Below, in pieces: positions 31,699 through 44,505 of a stretch of 64,000 nucleotides of DNA; position 1 is the stretch's first letter, and every line of letters begins with the position of its first letter. The notes under the pieces were generated by a model. That model was given only the letters and a program-made list of their open reading frames with translations, was not told where the DNA came from and made no database searches. The stretch covers positions 19,009,674 through 19,073,673 of the forward strand of contig CM064875.1 of assembly GCA_032719365.1 (NCBI GenBank). Direction: 5' to 3'. A program made the position numbers and the translations under genes. The stretch comes from Prinsepia uniflora (taxonomy: Eukaryota; Streptophyta; Magnoliopsida; Rosales; Rosaceae).

Positions 31699-34420
31699 TG
31701 TAAGGATCTGTCCTAAAATTTCGTGATTATCGAGATTTAATCAAGGATTAATTGAGACTAATCGGGATTAATCGAGACAAATCCAGATTAGGCAAGGTGA
31801 AATGATAATTTTGCCCCTAGAAGGAAAAAATATTGACTTTTGACCCAGGAGGTTGTTTGGACTTTGACCGAGGACTGTTGTGTAGGTCTCGAGCTCATGA
31901 GTTCGTAGATAGGTGGCACATCAAATTTGGAGGTCGTACGGGAAAGTTATGGGTCACAGAAAGTTGAATTGGATTTTTGGTGACACGTTTTACGAGGAGA
32001 TTGACTTTTTGTGTTTGACTTGTAGGGCCCAAAATATCTTGGGCTGGACTAAAGGATGAGTGACAAGTGTCACTCATCCCATTGGCCCAGTTCCCTTAAT
32101 ACATGCATCTGTCTTCCCTTGTTCGAACAACCCAAAACCACCCCATCCCCCTTTTCACCTTGTTAACATCTGTTGGTGCTAGTTGAGGGGCACAAAGAGT
32201 GAAAGTGAGTCACTGAGAAGTGGTGAGTGACGGAGGAAGGACGAGAGTTGTAGTGGCTGGCCGAAAACCGTGAAAAATAGGTAAAACCTGAAATCCTTAA
32301 ATTTGGGTTTTAGATTTTAGGGCGTAAATCCCAATTTTCTGATCACCTTCATCTTCTCAGAGTTCATACGAGCTCAAGGGGTCAAAAATGGAAGGAAATG
32401 GACGTGTGACCATCCCTAGAAGGAAGCTTGAACTTGGGTCGTGAAGGATTGATCTTGGCTAGGTGTTTTCAGGTTTGTTTTCTCACTTTTAGAATCGTAG
32501 GATTGTTTTTGGGTTGAGGACGAGTCGATTAGTGAAAGAATGGCGAAAAAGGGTTGAGAAATGGTAGAGATATGGTCAGGTCAAGGTCGCAGGTCAAATG
32601 ACCCATTACAGTGGTTCGGGTCGACCCAACCAGAAGTAGGAGACGTCATCATGTCATGCCATGTGGCCAACCAAGTGGTGACTCGTGGCGAAGTGTCAAG
32701 TTGAGTCAGCATTGACGTGGCAGTGCCACGTTAGCATTGTCAGACCACATGGACCAGTGAGGTGGTGCCACGTGGCATCATGTCATATTTTCAGGATGAC
32801 GTGTTAGGCGACATGGTAGTCATGACATCATCAGTGATGTCACATTGAAGTCATCATGTGAGACGTGGCACGTGCCAGAGGGTGACACGTGCCACCAATA
32901 AGAGGGTGCCATGTGGTAGGTTGTTAGGAGTTGTCACGTTGTCAAATGTCAGTAGGGCTGATGTCAGCAGTGACATCAACGATGACGTTAGCAGTGGCAT
33001 CAGCGCTGACCAGCATTGACCAAACTTTGACTGGCGCGTGAGGGTGCATGGGCATGAATTTCGAGGTCAAACCGATCTTGTTTGAAAAGTTTTGACGTTC
33101 TAAATCCAATGGTGGTGGTTTTAGGTGGATCGAAGGTCATTTGGGTAGTGTTTTGGAGGTTTTTTCTCCTCAAGAAGCGTGTTTGGGATGCATTTTCTAT
33201 TCCGGGGGTTTTGAGGGTTTATTGTATGAACTTATATGGATTGTTAGTGACCCTCTAATGTAATTTGGATAGGTCCGGACATTTCGAAGGCTTCAGATTG
33301 GCTTACAGTGCGGGTTTTGAGCGCACAACATGGACTGTGTGTGAGTGGACTTTGTTTGATAAAATGATGCATGCATATATGTTTTAATGATTTTATGAGA
33401 ATGGTTTGAAATGCAAGGTTTGCATATTTCCTTGAATGATGAATTGCATAAATATTTATATATTGGTTTGATCATTGTTTGAAAATGACAGATTTTACGG
33501 ATTTGCGTGAAAATGGTATTTGGCCCTGAGAACCATGTAGATAATGCTTTTGACTTGGATTTGGAGTTAAATATGATTATATGATGGTTTTGGATTTATG
33601 AAATGATATTGAGTATTGTGAAATGAGGACTGGTTACGGTTTTTATCATGTTTGTGGAAACTGTGTTTTGGGTTGAGACCTTATGTAAAACAACTAATTT
33701 GATTTGAGATACAAAAATTTACGAGAATGTGTTTCCCCTGTTTTTACTATGACCATTCTCCATGATGATTGATATGACTATGGTAAGAATGTGATTCCCC
33801 AGAGAGGACCTCCGGTTGTGAATGTGTTTCCCCGGAGAGGACCATATGATATGTTGCTCGCCTTCAGGATACGCTATGTCCCTCCCCCAAGAGAGGTCAC
33901 CATGCATTGCCTTTGACAAGAAACCGTGGGAGGCTCGACTCAAGAGTTCTTATGATGTATGAGATTGGTCGTTGATATGTTCACGATGATATGAACGTCG
34001 CCCGTGGATGTGTTCACGACGACGTACTCAGAGGTGAGCTGTCCCTGAGCTTGATTGCACGCGTTGCCTGGATATCGTGACTGATGATGATGATATGATG
34101 GTATGAGATAGATGTGGGATATGAGAATGGGTCACAAATGTTTTTAACTATTTCTTGTGTCTAGAAGGTTTCACATGTGTTGGTTTTATGATGAAAACCT
34201 TTGTTTTCATATGTTACTATTTTATTGGAAAGAAATGGTTTAATTGTTTATGCACGCATGCTTTATAAAACAAAGGAGTAAATGATGATTTCGGAAATTG
34301 GCTTTCCAAACTGTTTGTTTTTGTCCACTCACACTTTTTATTGGTTTTGGCACCCATCAGGCTGTTCTCGGATGTTGGCTGTAATAGAGACCGAGGCATC
34401 ACATGAAGCTGTGTACTCTA
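31699..34420 (+). mobile_element. Tekay-like LTR, lacking its last part
   Basis: It starts TGTAAGGATCTGTCC at 31699 and follows the order of the other LTRs here: 'aggtctcgagctcatgagttcgtaga', 'gagtgacaagtgtcactcatcc' (32057-32079), a transcribed leader, a TGACGTGG-rich section (32650-33020), and a section with repeated 'ccccggagaggacc' and 'ggcac' blocks near 33790-33870. It stops matching after 'gagaccgaggcatcacat' near 34406, about 300 bp before a normal 3' end. I infer truncation by the neighbouring LTR piece. The right edge is approximate. Confidence 0.75.
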
Positions 34421-36718
34421 GAAAACTCTAAAAAGGGGATCTTCGATATGATTGGCCATTTGGTTAATTAATTAATTAATTAATTAAAATTCACTCTCTT
34501 TCTTTCTCTTCTTCCCTGCGTATCATCTTCTTCATTTCACTCTAACAAACACATGACACAACTATACACACAGCCTTCAAACTTCATATGTTGCTTGTGA
34601 ACCCTGAATGGAAATTAGAGAAGAGATCGAGACGAGTCGAATGGTGGCCAAGGGTCGAATCATCGTGGACGGTGGCTGGAGAACCAAAAAACGGTGAGTT
34701 TTAGTTCGAAATTCGAAGATTGGTTTATGATGGTTTTAAATCGAGTCTGATGATTGGAACTTGCTTCTGGAGGTCGTATGAGTCGAATGGGACCGGTTAC
34801 GAGGATTGTTGTGGCCTGAATCGATGGCACCACGAGGTTGCAGGTGGCCGGATTGTTTAAGCTTGGGAAGGTAGTCTCTAGTCCCTATATTCATGTTTTG
34901 ATCACGTAGATGGATAGGAAACATTGGGATGAAGCTAATGGTAGAACTAGGATCGAAAACAAACTGAAATTGGACGAGTTATGGTGTTGAACTAGGACCG
35001 CTGGTTTTGGTTGGACTGGGCCAGTCTGAACCTGTCTGTCGCAAGGACAGGGATAATGAATAGTATTATGTGTGGGCCTCATGCGTAGCGCCTTTAGGTG
35101 GTGTGTGGGGCTATTTCTGGGGAAGATTTCAACATGACTTTTAATCAATTCGATGTAACGAACATTTTGGGACTGGTTTTTAGTTGATCAGATATCGTTT
35201 CGATATAGTTCGAAATGTCCAAAGGTTTAGGATCGAGTTTAAAAAACACGAAATTATGGGGATTTAATGAGAGGTTAATGATGTAGTTAGTAACCCTCTA
35301 GTGTGGTTTGGACAAGTTTGGAAGTCCCGGTGATAGTGATGTGACTCGAGAAGGCTTATGGCACACGTATCGAGGCGGCAACGTAGGACGGTCTGTGATT
35401 GGACAACGTTTTCTAAACTGTGATGCATGCATAACTGTTTTATATATTTTATATATGTGATTTCTATAATGATGATCGTGGCATTGGTGATTTACATGGT
35501 TGCACGTATTTCGAGGTAATTCCATATTTGCACGTATTTCGAGGTAACGATTTTATACTGTGGTTATACGTGATTGTGGTTTTAATAATGGTTCAAAAGT
35601 ATGGTTTTGGTTTTGGTTTTGGAAAAATGAACTCGGGCATGAGACCCATTTGAATTGTGTGATCGGGCCAGGGGCCCAGTTGGTTTACGAAATCGGGCTG
35701 AGACCCATTTGAGTTATGTGATCGGGCCGGGGGCCGAGTTGATTTACGAAATCGATCATAAGACCCAAATATATTTTATAAATATTATTTCAGGTCTGGG
35801 ACCCTATGTTTCATAAACATGATTTCGGGTCGGGGACCCTAAATGGATTTGTGATGTTTTATGGAAATTTCAGGCAGGGCCCTTTGAGATGTTTTGAAAC
35901 GGCTTTTTAAAACTGTTTTCCATATACCATCTTGATACGAGGATCTGTGGATGGTCTCCTCCAGGTGTTTGGGACACTGGGGAAGTCACGGTGCATTGCC
36001 TGCGATGGGTCATTATACGGAGTGACCGAACTGTATAGTGACTCAGGAGCAGGATTGCTATGATTAGACGTCTGGGACGTCAGACATCTGGAATGTCAGA
36101 GATATGGACCCGGAGAGACCCCGGGCAGCACGCGTTGCTTATACTGTGATATATGACATCTGGGACGTCAAGCGTCTAGGACGCTAGGCATCTGGGATGT
36201 CGAAGATAGTTATATGGTAAATATGGATTATTGAATTTATGAAATGATATTTCGCTGTTTATGGAATTGTGTTTATGGATTTGGGTAGTGACCCACTTGG
36301 TTATGGATTTACGGATTTTGGGTATTCTACTATTTTGGGCTCAGTTCCCACGTATGTTTGGATTTACTGTTTTTGGGCTAAGGCCCTAATGGTTCATTTA
36401 AGTAAATGTTTTGATTATTGGTTTTCGATGCATACACACTTTTTAGTGAAGGGAATAAATATCTTTATGAAATGTATTTTATGAACTTATTGATTTTCGT
36501 CCACTCACAGTTTTTAATTAGTTTTAATGCCCTTCAGGTTGATCACGGATGCGGGCTATAGCAGAGACCTAGACATCGGACTCCTCCACCGATCCTGGTG
36601 CGCTTTGGGAACCCCGTATGAGCTAAGGTATGAATTATCCCTTATCTGACACTTCGTGTCAGACGGAAGCATAGCACATCCCGCGTTAATTCCGGGGGGA
36701 TTGGGATGAGTCGTGTCA
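34421..36718 (+). mobile_element. Second LTR piece, lacking its 5' part, ending TGTCA
   Basis: It ends '...ggggattgggatgagtcgtgtca' at 36718, the family-B terminus, with the perfect hairpin at 36645-36663. It contains units of 'gggccgggggcc' type (35630-35770), 'gtctgggacgtcagacatct' blocks (36067-36200) and the 3' leader seen in 1-1087. The U3 part is missing. A TAAT microsatellite lies at 34461-34488 and a pyrimidine-rich stretch at 34490-34545, which may not belong to the LTR. Confidence 0.7.
34461..34488. repeat. (TTAA/TAAT)n microsatellite
   Basis: Seven consecutive 'taat'-type units lie next to the junction of the two LTR pieces. Confidence 0.85.
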
Positions 36719-38599
36719 TTGAAGTCATGTGTCAGAAATATACATGCATAACCGAAGATGGCTCGAAGTCATACGGTCACATGACTGAATATACCTCAAA
36801 TTCGTGTGTCAGAAATATACACACATGGACAAAGATGCTTCGAGGTTGTGCAGTAAAAAAAAGCCATAAAATCTAGGGTGGTACACGTAGTAAAAATTGT
36901 CGTAGAATCCAAATTCCAATTTAAGATCTATAGAAACGAGCCATAGCTCCAAATCCTAGAAAACCAAGTTTAAAACCAAATCATAAAGCTCAAAGTCATC
37001 TCAAATTTGTGAAACTGGGTTATACCCAAAATAATTTTTAAATCATTATTAGGAACTATAACCAAAATCAATTAGAAACAAATAACAATAATAACCAGTC
37101 AAAATTTCCGAAAATGATCTTAAGACGACTCTTCAAATTTCTAATACTCACATTGAGCAAGAATTGAGAATCAAAATCTAGTCAACCGTAACAGTGGGGT
37201 CCAACTCACCCGTAACCACCTTGACTCCTAACCTCGAACCTTCCTTCTAGCTCAAACCTCAATAGTACCTCTCCTCCACTCATTAGTGCCAAGGAACTGG
37301 TGAGGCATGTGTTTGAGAGGCATCTCGTTGAAAAGAACCACAAATAATCTGCACATTAAGTGTACAGTCTATAGAAAGTTTGACCTAAAGCGTTGATATC
37401 AAGTTGACTTGCTTACTTGTTAGAGTAACTAAGCAGGGTGCTTCATGAGGATATGATGGAATTGAGCCTAATATACCAATCCAAGTCAGAAGACCGAGTC
37501 TTAAAGTCAGCCAAGAGTCTTTCCATGTTGAGCAGAAGATCAGATCAATGAGAATGCCCAATCATAGTAGAATTTTTTGATGTTTATTTCCCTTCCTTTT
37601 TAGGATATCCATTTACGTGGACAAGAAATAGAATACTGTGTGGCCAATTGTCAAAGATCAAAGGACATTGATGTTGTGTCTTGTTTTCTAGCAGTGGGCA
37701 CATATGTTTGGTAAACTCATGAGCACAGATATATTATTGTGTCCTCTATTTTAATTTTTAATAAAAATAATTCGTGCTATAGTATGCAATTACTGTAGCA
37801 CAAAATAGTCTTCTCTTGCAGACTCGCGTCGAGCACCGAGCTTACTCTGCTTCAATTTCGCAGACTTAACCTGAAAATTCGCAAATGAAGAAACACAAAA
37901 TTCATCCAGGAATAAGGCTTTGAAACCCAAAATTAAACTCAAATTAGAAATTGAATTTAAATCTCCTAATCTCACCATCGCCTCTCGATTTTCTCTGAGT
38001 TCTTCGCACTAGCTCTGCTTTAATTTCGCAGTCCATTCTCATTCTTTTACAAGAATCATTCTCCTTCTTTGATTCTCTTTACAGTAGCCCTTGGGAAGCA
38101 GGATAAATTTTCTCAAGGGACATGTAACATAGTATTTTAGAAAGTTTCTCAAAATAACATAGGAAAAATAAAACTAGAAAGTTTTCTAAAACTAATTACC
38201 AATATAACAGAAGCTCCATAAGAGAGCTCGCCATAATATAATTTCATGACAGACTGCATACGATTTCTCAGTATAATTCCATAATTGAACGCAATAAGGC
38301 CCCCGAATACAATTACAGTGGATATCATTGATAAGCTCATAAGATAGAGGTGCTCCAATGTCTTTGGTGTCTACAACACAATAAAAATCACACAATGTTC
38401 GCCCAAAACAAAAAGCTTAACACTTGTACAAACAGACAAGCTTCTGCAACATTTATTTCAATGACTCATAACTTTGTTTCATACTGCTCTATATATGGAA
38501 TACCAAACTAAAGCTTGTAGGATTGAAAAAAAAAAATTAACAAAATCAAGTGACATTAACCTCGTGTTTTCTTGAGGAGATCGTGAGGGATATTTCTAA
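36719..38599. other. No gene supported; short duplication at left
   Basis: 36728-36850 holds two similar blocks starting 'gtgtcagaaatatacatgca' and 'gtgtcagaaatatacacaca', about 84 bp apart. The rest is AT-rich, with no reading frame longer than about 70 codons that resembles a protein I know. Two overlapping minus-strand frames at 38149-38395 encode a hydrophobic stretch, but I could not tie it to a family. Confidence 0.55.
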
Positions 38600-38708
38600 T
38601 ACTTTTTTCTTCTCCTGACTGGTGAAGGGGAACCACGTTGAATAGGAGATGATGAACTTCGATTATAAGGTGAAAGAGGCCTATCTTGAGGAAATTGGTG
38701 AACTCCTG
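38600..38708 (-). pseudogene. Possible last exon of an RS-domain protein
   Basis: Read on the minus strand after a splice-acceptor-like 'gtggtggcag', the frame gives V-H-Q-F-P-Q-D-R-P-L-S-P, then 'YNRSSSSPIQRGSPSPVRRR' and K-K-Y-stop. Repeated S-P and R-S pairs with a basic end are typical of SR-type splicing factors and other RS-rich nuclear proteins. No upstream exon could be found among the neighbouring repeats, so this is at most a gene fragment. Chance is not excluded for such a short, low-complexity peptide. I do not assign a family. Confidence 0.35.
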
Positions 38709-38810
38709 CCACCACGAACAACATAATCGTTTATCTACAACAAGTTTAGATCTCATGAACCTACAGAAAACAAATTTCTGTGTTTTCTCGAGCGAGAATA
38801 ACGAATTCAT

Positions 38811-39592
38811 GAAAAATGGATATAATGACCATTTCTACTTCTTTTTAATTTAGAAAAGGAGATTCTCCATTAAAATGAAAGAAAGAAAAGGCTTGGTTGG
38901 CGTAACGACGATTTACTGACTAATCTTGTGTTGCAGCACACTAGTTGAGCTCTGAAAACCTCATGCCAACATCCATTGAATGCTTTAGGAACTTCTTGGG
39001 ACACCTACAGACACATATTTCCTCATGCTTCTGCAATGATTCATGCTTAAAGGTGTCGACACAATCCGTGAAACTTCTCTAACAAGTGAGTTATACTTCC
39101 TTAGGCTATCACGAATGACAAGCCTTTATTTGAGAATTACTTTATATTATTTTATACCCTTCATGCTTAACTTTTAATGTAAAAATGCCAAACTACTAGA
39201 GAAAATAATATATTTTGTGAGAAATGTGCAAAATTTGATAGATCTTGGAATTATGAGAATTTGAGTGAAAGAATTATTTCAATCGGAGTTATATTGGATA
39301 AGTTACGATCGAAACAAGGGAGGCCACCAAAAAGTGCAAGGAAATTTGGTAGCATCCTACCGAACAAACCCCAGCAACCCCAAGTCCTCGTTCGGCCAGT
39401 GCTTGTCGATCCTATATTCCTTGTTTCATTGCGCGTGTTGAACGAGTCCCTTCACTTCGGCCAGCGCGTTTTGAAACAGAAGACTCCATTTCGGCCAGTG
39501 CCTACCGAAAACCCTTCCAGCAGCATCATGTGCCGTTGACCAGCCTTTGACTCCTAAAATTTTCCCACTGTTTTAGCCGTGTTCCACTGAAT
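38811..39592. other. No gene seen
   Basis: AT-rich sequence, then a section at 39395-39510 with four 'ttcggccag' or 'cggccag' phrases. I see no coding region. It ends at the TSD of the following element. Confidence 0.5.
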
Positions 39593-39597
39593 TCTTC
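39593..39597. repeat. Left target-site duplication TCTTC
   Basis: TCTTC precedes the LTR edge at 39598 and recurs at 48160-48164 after the other end of the element. Confidence 0.8.
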
Positions 39598-41701
39598 TGA
39601 AAGTAGCCGTCCCTAATTTCTAAGATAATCGGATTGGTCATGTTCCCGTTTGAAAAATCTTGTAAGACTAGGGATTTACCAAATTCATTAACAACTAATC
39701 CTTAATTATTCTTAATTATTAAAATGATAAAAGAAAACACAATTATATAAAACCCATTAACTTTAAATGAGCATAACTTCCTCATACAGAGTCCAATTAA
39801 CTCGAAACTTGAAGCTTTATAATCATAAAATTAAACATGGAAACTTTCGTGTTGGTCAGATGGCCAACAGAGGACGTAAGTCCCGCGTGTGAAACCACAC
39901 ACTTGAACAGTATCACCATCAACATCTCGCCTGGTCTGCAATTTGGGTCAGTCGACCGGGCTGGTTCTTCGTCATTTTACGTCCGTTTCTTCGACTCTGA
40001 GCATCAAAATTTCTCTATATTGTCCATAGAGGAGATATATGAAGTTAAAAAGAGAGAATACTTACAATTCCTCGAGATACTATCTTCATCCTTTTCGACT
40101 GTGACTTCCCAACTGGGTTTCCTTCGTTTCCAGCGTTTTTGATCTTTCTTCTCCATCATACAACGTTCCCCATGCTCCTAGTAAGCTATTTCCGTGCCTA
40201 GATTTTAATTTTTCTAGCTCCTAGTGTTGAACCCAAAAAAGACCCCCAACCCCCACCCCCCGGGTCCATGACTTTGTTCCCGTTTCCACCATCTCTTCTC
40301 ACTATTTTCCTTCCCTTTCTCAGCCCAGATTCACTCTCACTATTTCCTGAATCATTCTTGGCCTTCCCTATCTTCTTTCCCATGTTTTCCTTCTTTCTTC
40401 CTTTTCCCTCATTTTCGGCCTATCCTTCCCCCTAAACCCTTACACACATGTACACATATACATAATTTGAGTAGGTGGGTGGAGGAAGTGGGGGAAAATG
40501 GGAGAATGTTCTAGATTACAACATGTGAATCATATGTTAAAAGCCAAATTACCATTTTGACAATCCCTAGTTGATGTCACTGCTAACGATAGCCTGACAT
40601 CTAACATCTGACAACATCACCTGCCACGTGGTACCACCAGACAGGTGCCATGTACCATATGCTGACGTCATTTGGACATGTCACCTGCCATGTAGGCTCT
40701 AACAATCCCAAACAGGTTGCCACGTTTCACCACCTGATTTGCCACATGGCTTGACAGTGATGAAGTGAACCGCCACGTCATCGTCTCCTACCTATAGCCG
40801 GGTTAACCCGAATGACTATAACGGGTCATTCGACCCAGTTCCAAACCCGACTCGTTCTCCCTCGTTTCTCAATTGTTTCTCTCCATATTTTCACCAAACT
40901 ACTCGTCATCCTCTCAGAAACCGACCTATGGCCTTAAAACTAAGAAACCATACCTGAAACAGCTCCAACCAAGTTCGATCTTCACGGGTCATCTTCGAGC
41001 TCCTTTATGAGCCTTATCCTGAGTCCAAAACCGTCTGTTTATGTCCTTATGGACTCGCCCAAATGCAGAGAACACAATAGTGGATTCAGTTTTAAGTTCT
41101 AGGCGTCAAAAATCCGAAAACCCAAAATCTATCTTGAAAGTTCACGGGTTTTACCTGTTTTTGGGTTCCATCCATCTCCTTCGTGGCTCCACCTTTGGCC
41201 ATCTTCTTCCTCTCACCCTCAGCCTCACTCTAGGCTCCTCCAATCATAACAAAGATAAGATGTTAATAGGGAAAATGATTTTGGGGTGGATCGGGTGTGG
41301 TATGAAAATGAGAGAGTGATAAGAGATATGGATGAAAATGTATGGCCCATAGGATGAGTGACACTTGTCACTCATCTTGTGGTCCCCACCAGATATTTCT
41401 GGGTCCCACAATAGATAAACACCATTATATTTTCTCGTAATGTGTGCACCGTAAAAATTCCAAAAACTTTCTGTGACTCGTAAAATCATTATTCAACGTC
41501 CAAATTAGACGTGCTGCCTGTCTACGTTATCAAAATCCCTCGATTTACGCAATGGACCTCGGTCAACGAGCTAATAATCTCCCGGGTCAAAAGTCAACCT
41601 TTTCCCCTCTCCAAGGGTAAAGTCGTCATTTTACCTCGTCTAATCCCGATCATTCTCGTTAATCTCCTAGTAGTCCTGTGGTTACGGGTTGGGTCGTTAC
41701 A
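39598..41701 (-). mobile_element. 3' LTR of the coding-free element (chimeric)
   Basis: 39598-40555 matches the 5' LTR closely: 'taaatgagcataacttcctc', 'aaactttcgtgttggt' and 'ggaggaagtgggggaaaatg' occur in both, apart from a deletion of about 320 bp near 39690. From about 40556 to 41701 it instead follows the U3 and leader of the LTR at 31699, ending (minus-strand start) TGTAACGACCCAACCC. The switch falls just after 'caaattaccattt'. Confidence 0.75.
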
Positions 41702-42464
41702 TAATGTCTCCTTGTAACATACTTTATTACTCAAATTGTTAAGAGTTACTATTTCATTCTCCCTTATTTAACTACCAATTAATCATTATGATTTACTTTT
41801 AAGTACTAACCATAACTCAAATTAAATTACACTTTCCTAATTATCTAAAGACACGGTTAACTTCGACTACTCAAGAACCCATATCATTCTAATTAGGGAT
41901 ACAATCTATGGGATAAGTCGTATAGACTTCACACGTTATCAGAGTCCATACACACCCAATCCTTATCCAATTTCACATTACATAAATTAGGGAGAGAACT
42001 CCAAATGCAGCTATTGAGAAACACATACTTATCTCGTATTTTATGTCACAAACCAGAATCCAATCAAACGTTAGAAATCACAACAATCGAGACACAATCA
42101 CCACAAAAATTAACACAGAATCTACACAACAATCATCATGATAATCACAGAATCCACACAAAATGCACACAACAATGACACCTAATCGAACCATATCTAG
42201 TATCACATAAAACCACACATGTCACAATTACTAATCCTCGATGTAGCATATTAATCAGTAAACCACTACCCCATAGGTAGACACACCACATACTCACATA
42301 TAGCCAACTCATCATCAATACACAAGAACCATGTCAATCAGTATCCCACACATATTTGCTCGGGAATCGGAGCCCCAGGCCCCACATCTGAGTCATCATA
42401 CATCATACACTATCTCAAAATTTCCCCCGGGGGTCACATTTATTCTATCGGTAGATACATCACT

Positions 42465-42705
42465 CGGGAAATACAGAGCATTACCTCAATGTCCGAGTGT
42501 GGATTGGTTCAGAAACTACGGAGCATTACCTCAACGTCTTAGCCACGGTCCCAGTCTCAGGAACTTCGGACATTACCTCGATGTCTAAGACTGCCCGCAA
42601 GTCTCGAGAACTGTAGAGCATTACCTCGACGTTTGAGACTGCCCATCACAATACCAGTCTCGGGAACTACAGAGCATTACCTCGAAATCCAAGACCGTTC
42701 ACCAC
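42465..42705. repeat. Tandem repeat of about 55-65 bp, 'acagagcattacctcgatgt'
   Basis: Five units share 'ggaactac(a/g)gagcattacctc(a/g)a' and 'gtct(a/g)agactgccc'. Spacing varies from about 50 to 70 bp. The unit lies in the interior of the coding-free element. Confidence 0.82.
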
Positions 42706-43502
42706 CACACACAGCTACTCAAAGTACATTATCCAAGTATTAACAAAATTCCAAAATCTCTGCACACAACTATTCATGCTTCCAAGAAATATACATTTAC
42801 AATATGCATTTGTTCCTCAAATCACTTCTATTTTATCCATATTTCAATTCCACATTTTCCATTTGTCTTCACATCATTATTCATCATCCTTGTTATGTTA
42901 TTAGCATCATTATTATTATTATCCGGATGTCATCATTCCATCATCATTATGTGCTTAACACCACCATTCACATATCATTATGTTGTATGTGGCCATTATC
43001 ATTCATAGCAGGCGTATAATCATACACTAAGTTCCAAATTCAAGCTCAAAAATTGTTATTATTATTTTAATAACCAAAATCTTAGGCGTATAATTCAATT
43101 TAATACCAACTTTCTTATTGTATAAAACGTATTTTCCGAAATCTTTAATAAACATTCAAACCAAAATTCAATCATTATGACAAGGGTTATACAATTTCCT
43201 CAATTAAGTTCCCTCAAGGAATAAAGTCAAATATCCCCAAAGCACACGAAAAAAAAAATCATTTCTAATGCAGAACTAATCTCTAAAATTCAATTTAAAG
43301 CTTAAAGCTAACACATGATATAATAATTGTGAAATAAAACATTCATGATATTCTACTTACTTTTCATACCCATTTACATATTATATCATATTAGCACATT
43401 CCACATAATGGTTCATGTCATATACACATTATAAATCACATTAAAACAAAAATACGTAAAATGCAAGGCTTCAAATATCAAAATCACTTATGTAATATCC
43501 TA

Positions 43503-43514
43503 GCTCTGATACCA
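43503..43514 (-). other. Primer-binding site, initiator-Met tRNA type
   Basis: 'gctctgatacca' is the exact reverse complement of TGGTATCAGAGC, three bases from the LTR edge at 43518. Confidence 0.92.
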
Positions 43515-44500
43515 AGTTGACATGACCCGTCCCTAATTTCCATTATAATCGGACCGGTCCTACTCCCGTTTGACAACTCTTGTCAAACCAGGGATTTACC
43601 AAATTTATTAGCATACTTTCAACTAATTATCGAATAAAAATAAAAGTTTCTCCCTTGTAGGTACTGCCCACTTTCGACCAACTTCCCGACAAGGAGAAGG
43701 ATTCAATATTTTAAAGTATCATTCATACTTTCTTTTAATTACTTCTTATGAAGTATCAAACCAGATCATTTCTTACTAATCCACCCACACAACCATAAAC
43801 TTTAGTTGTAAATAAGGGCATATGTGTAATATTACTTAACTAATAACATAACCATAATTCGTTTTATTCTTCTACTCATAATACTTCACCAAAACCATAT
43901 TAAAACACTTCAGTTATAACTAAAATTCATTAACAACTAATCCTTAATTATTAAAAGATAGGAAAAAACAATTATATAAAACCCATTAACTTTAAATGAG
44001 CATAACTTCCTCATATAGAGTCCAATTAACTCAAAACTTGAAGCATTGTACTCATAAAATTAAACATGGAAACTTTCGTGTTGGTTGGATGGCCAACGGA
44101 GGTGGCATGAACCACCATGCACAACCGTAAGTCCTCTGCATGTGAAACCATGTGCGTGAACAGTATCCCCACCAACCCTCTCGTGCGGGTCTATAATTCG
44201 AGTAAGCCGACCCGGCGGCTCTACCTGGCTAGTTCTTCGACATTTTACGTCCATTTCTTCCACTCTATACATCAAAATTCCTCTAATTTGTCCATAGAGT
44301 AGATCTATGAGGTTAAAAAGAGAGAATACTTACAATTCCTCGAGATACTATCTTCATCCTTTTCGGCTATGACTTCCCAACTGGGTTACCTTCGTTTCCA
44401 ATGTTCGTTCTTGGTGATCTTTCTTCTCCATCAGACAGCGATCCCCATGCTCCAAGTAAGCTATTTCCACGCCTAGATTTTAAGTTTGCTAGCTCCTAGT

Positions 44501-44505
44501 GTTGA
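44501..44505. repeat. Left target-site duplication GTTGA
   Basis: Repeated at 47602-47606. The unoccupied site 'agtgttgaacccaaaaaa' is present in the sister LTR near 40222-40240. Confidence 0.92.

Larger units (their letters stand above)
41702..43517 (-). mobile_element. Internal region of the coding-free element
   Basis: About 1.8 kb, AT-rich and without a supported reading frame on either strand. 'taatgtctccttg' at the left edge may be a worn PPT read in reverse. A tandem repeat lies at 42465-42705 and the primer site at 43503-43514. Confidence 0.7.

Noticed and set aside
29590..36723. One full element with LTRs at 29595 and 34421
   Set aside because: Orientations are opposite, and the flanking five bases (TCATA; CATCA and TTGAA at the other edges) do not match.
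38149..38395. Hydrophobic minus-strand ORFs that look membrane-spanning
   Set aside because: No family is recognised, the two overlapping frames conflict, and there is no supporting context.
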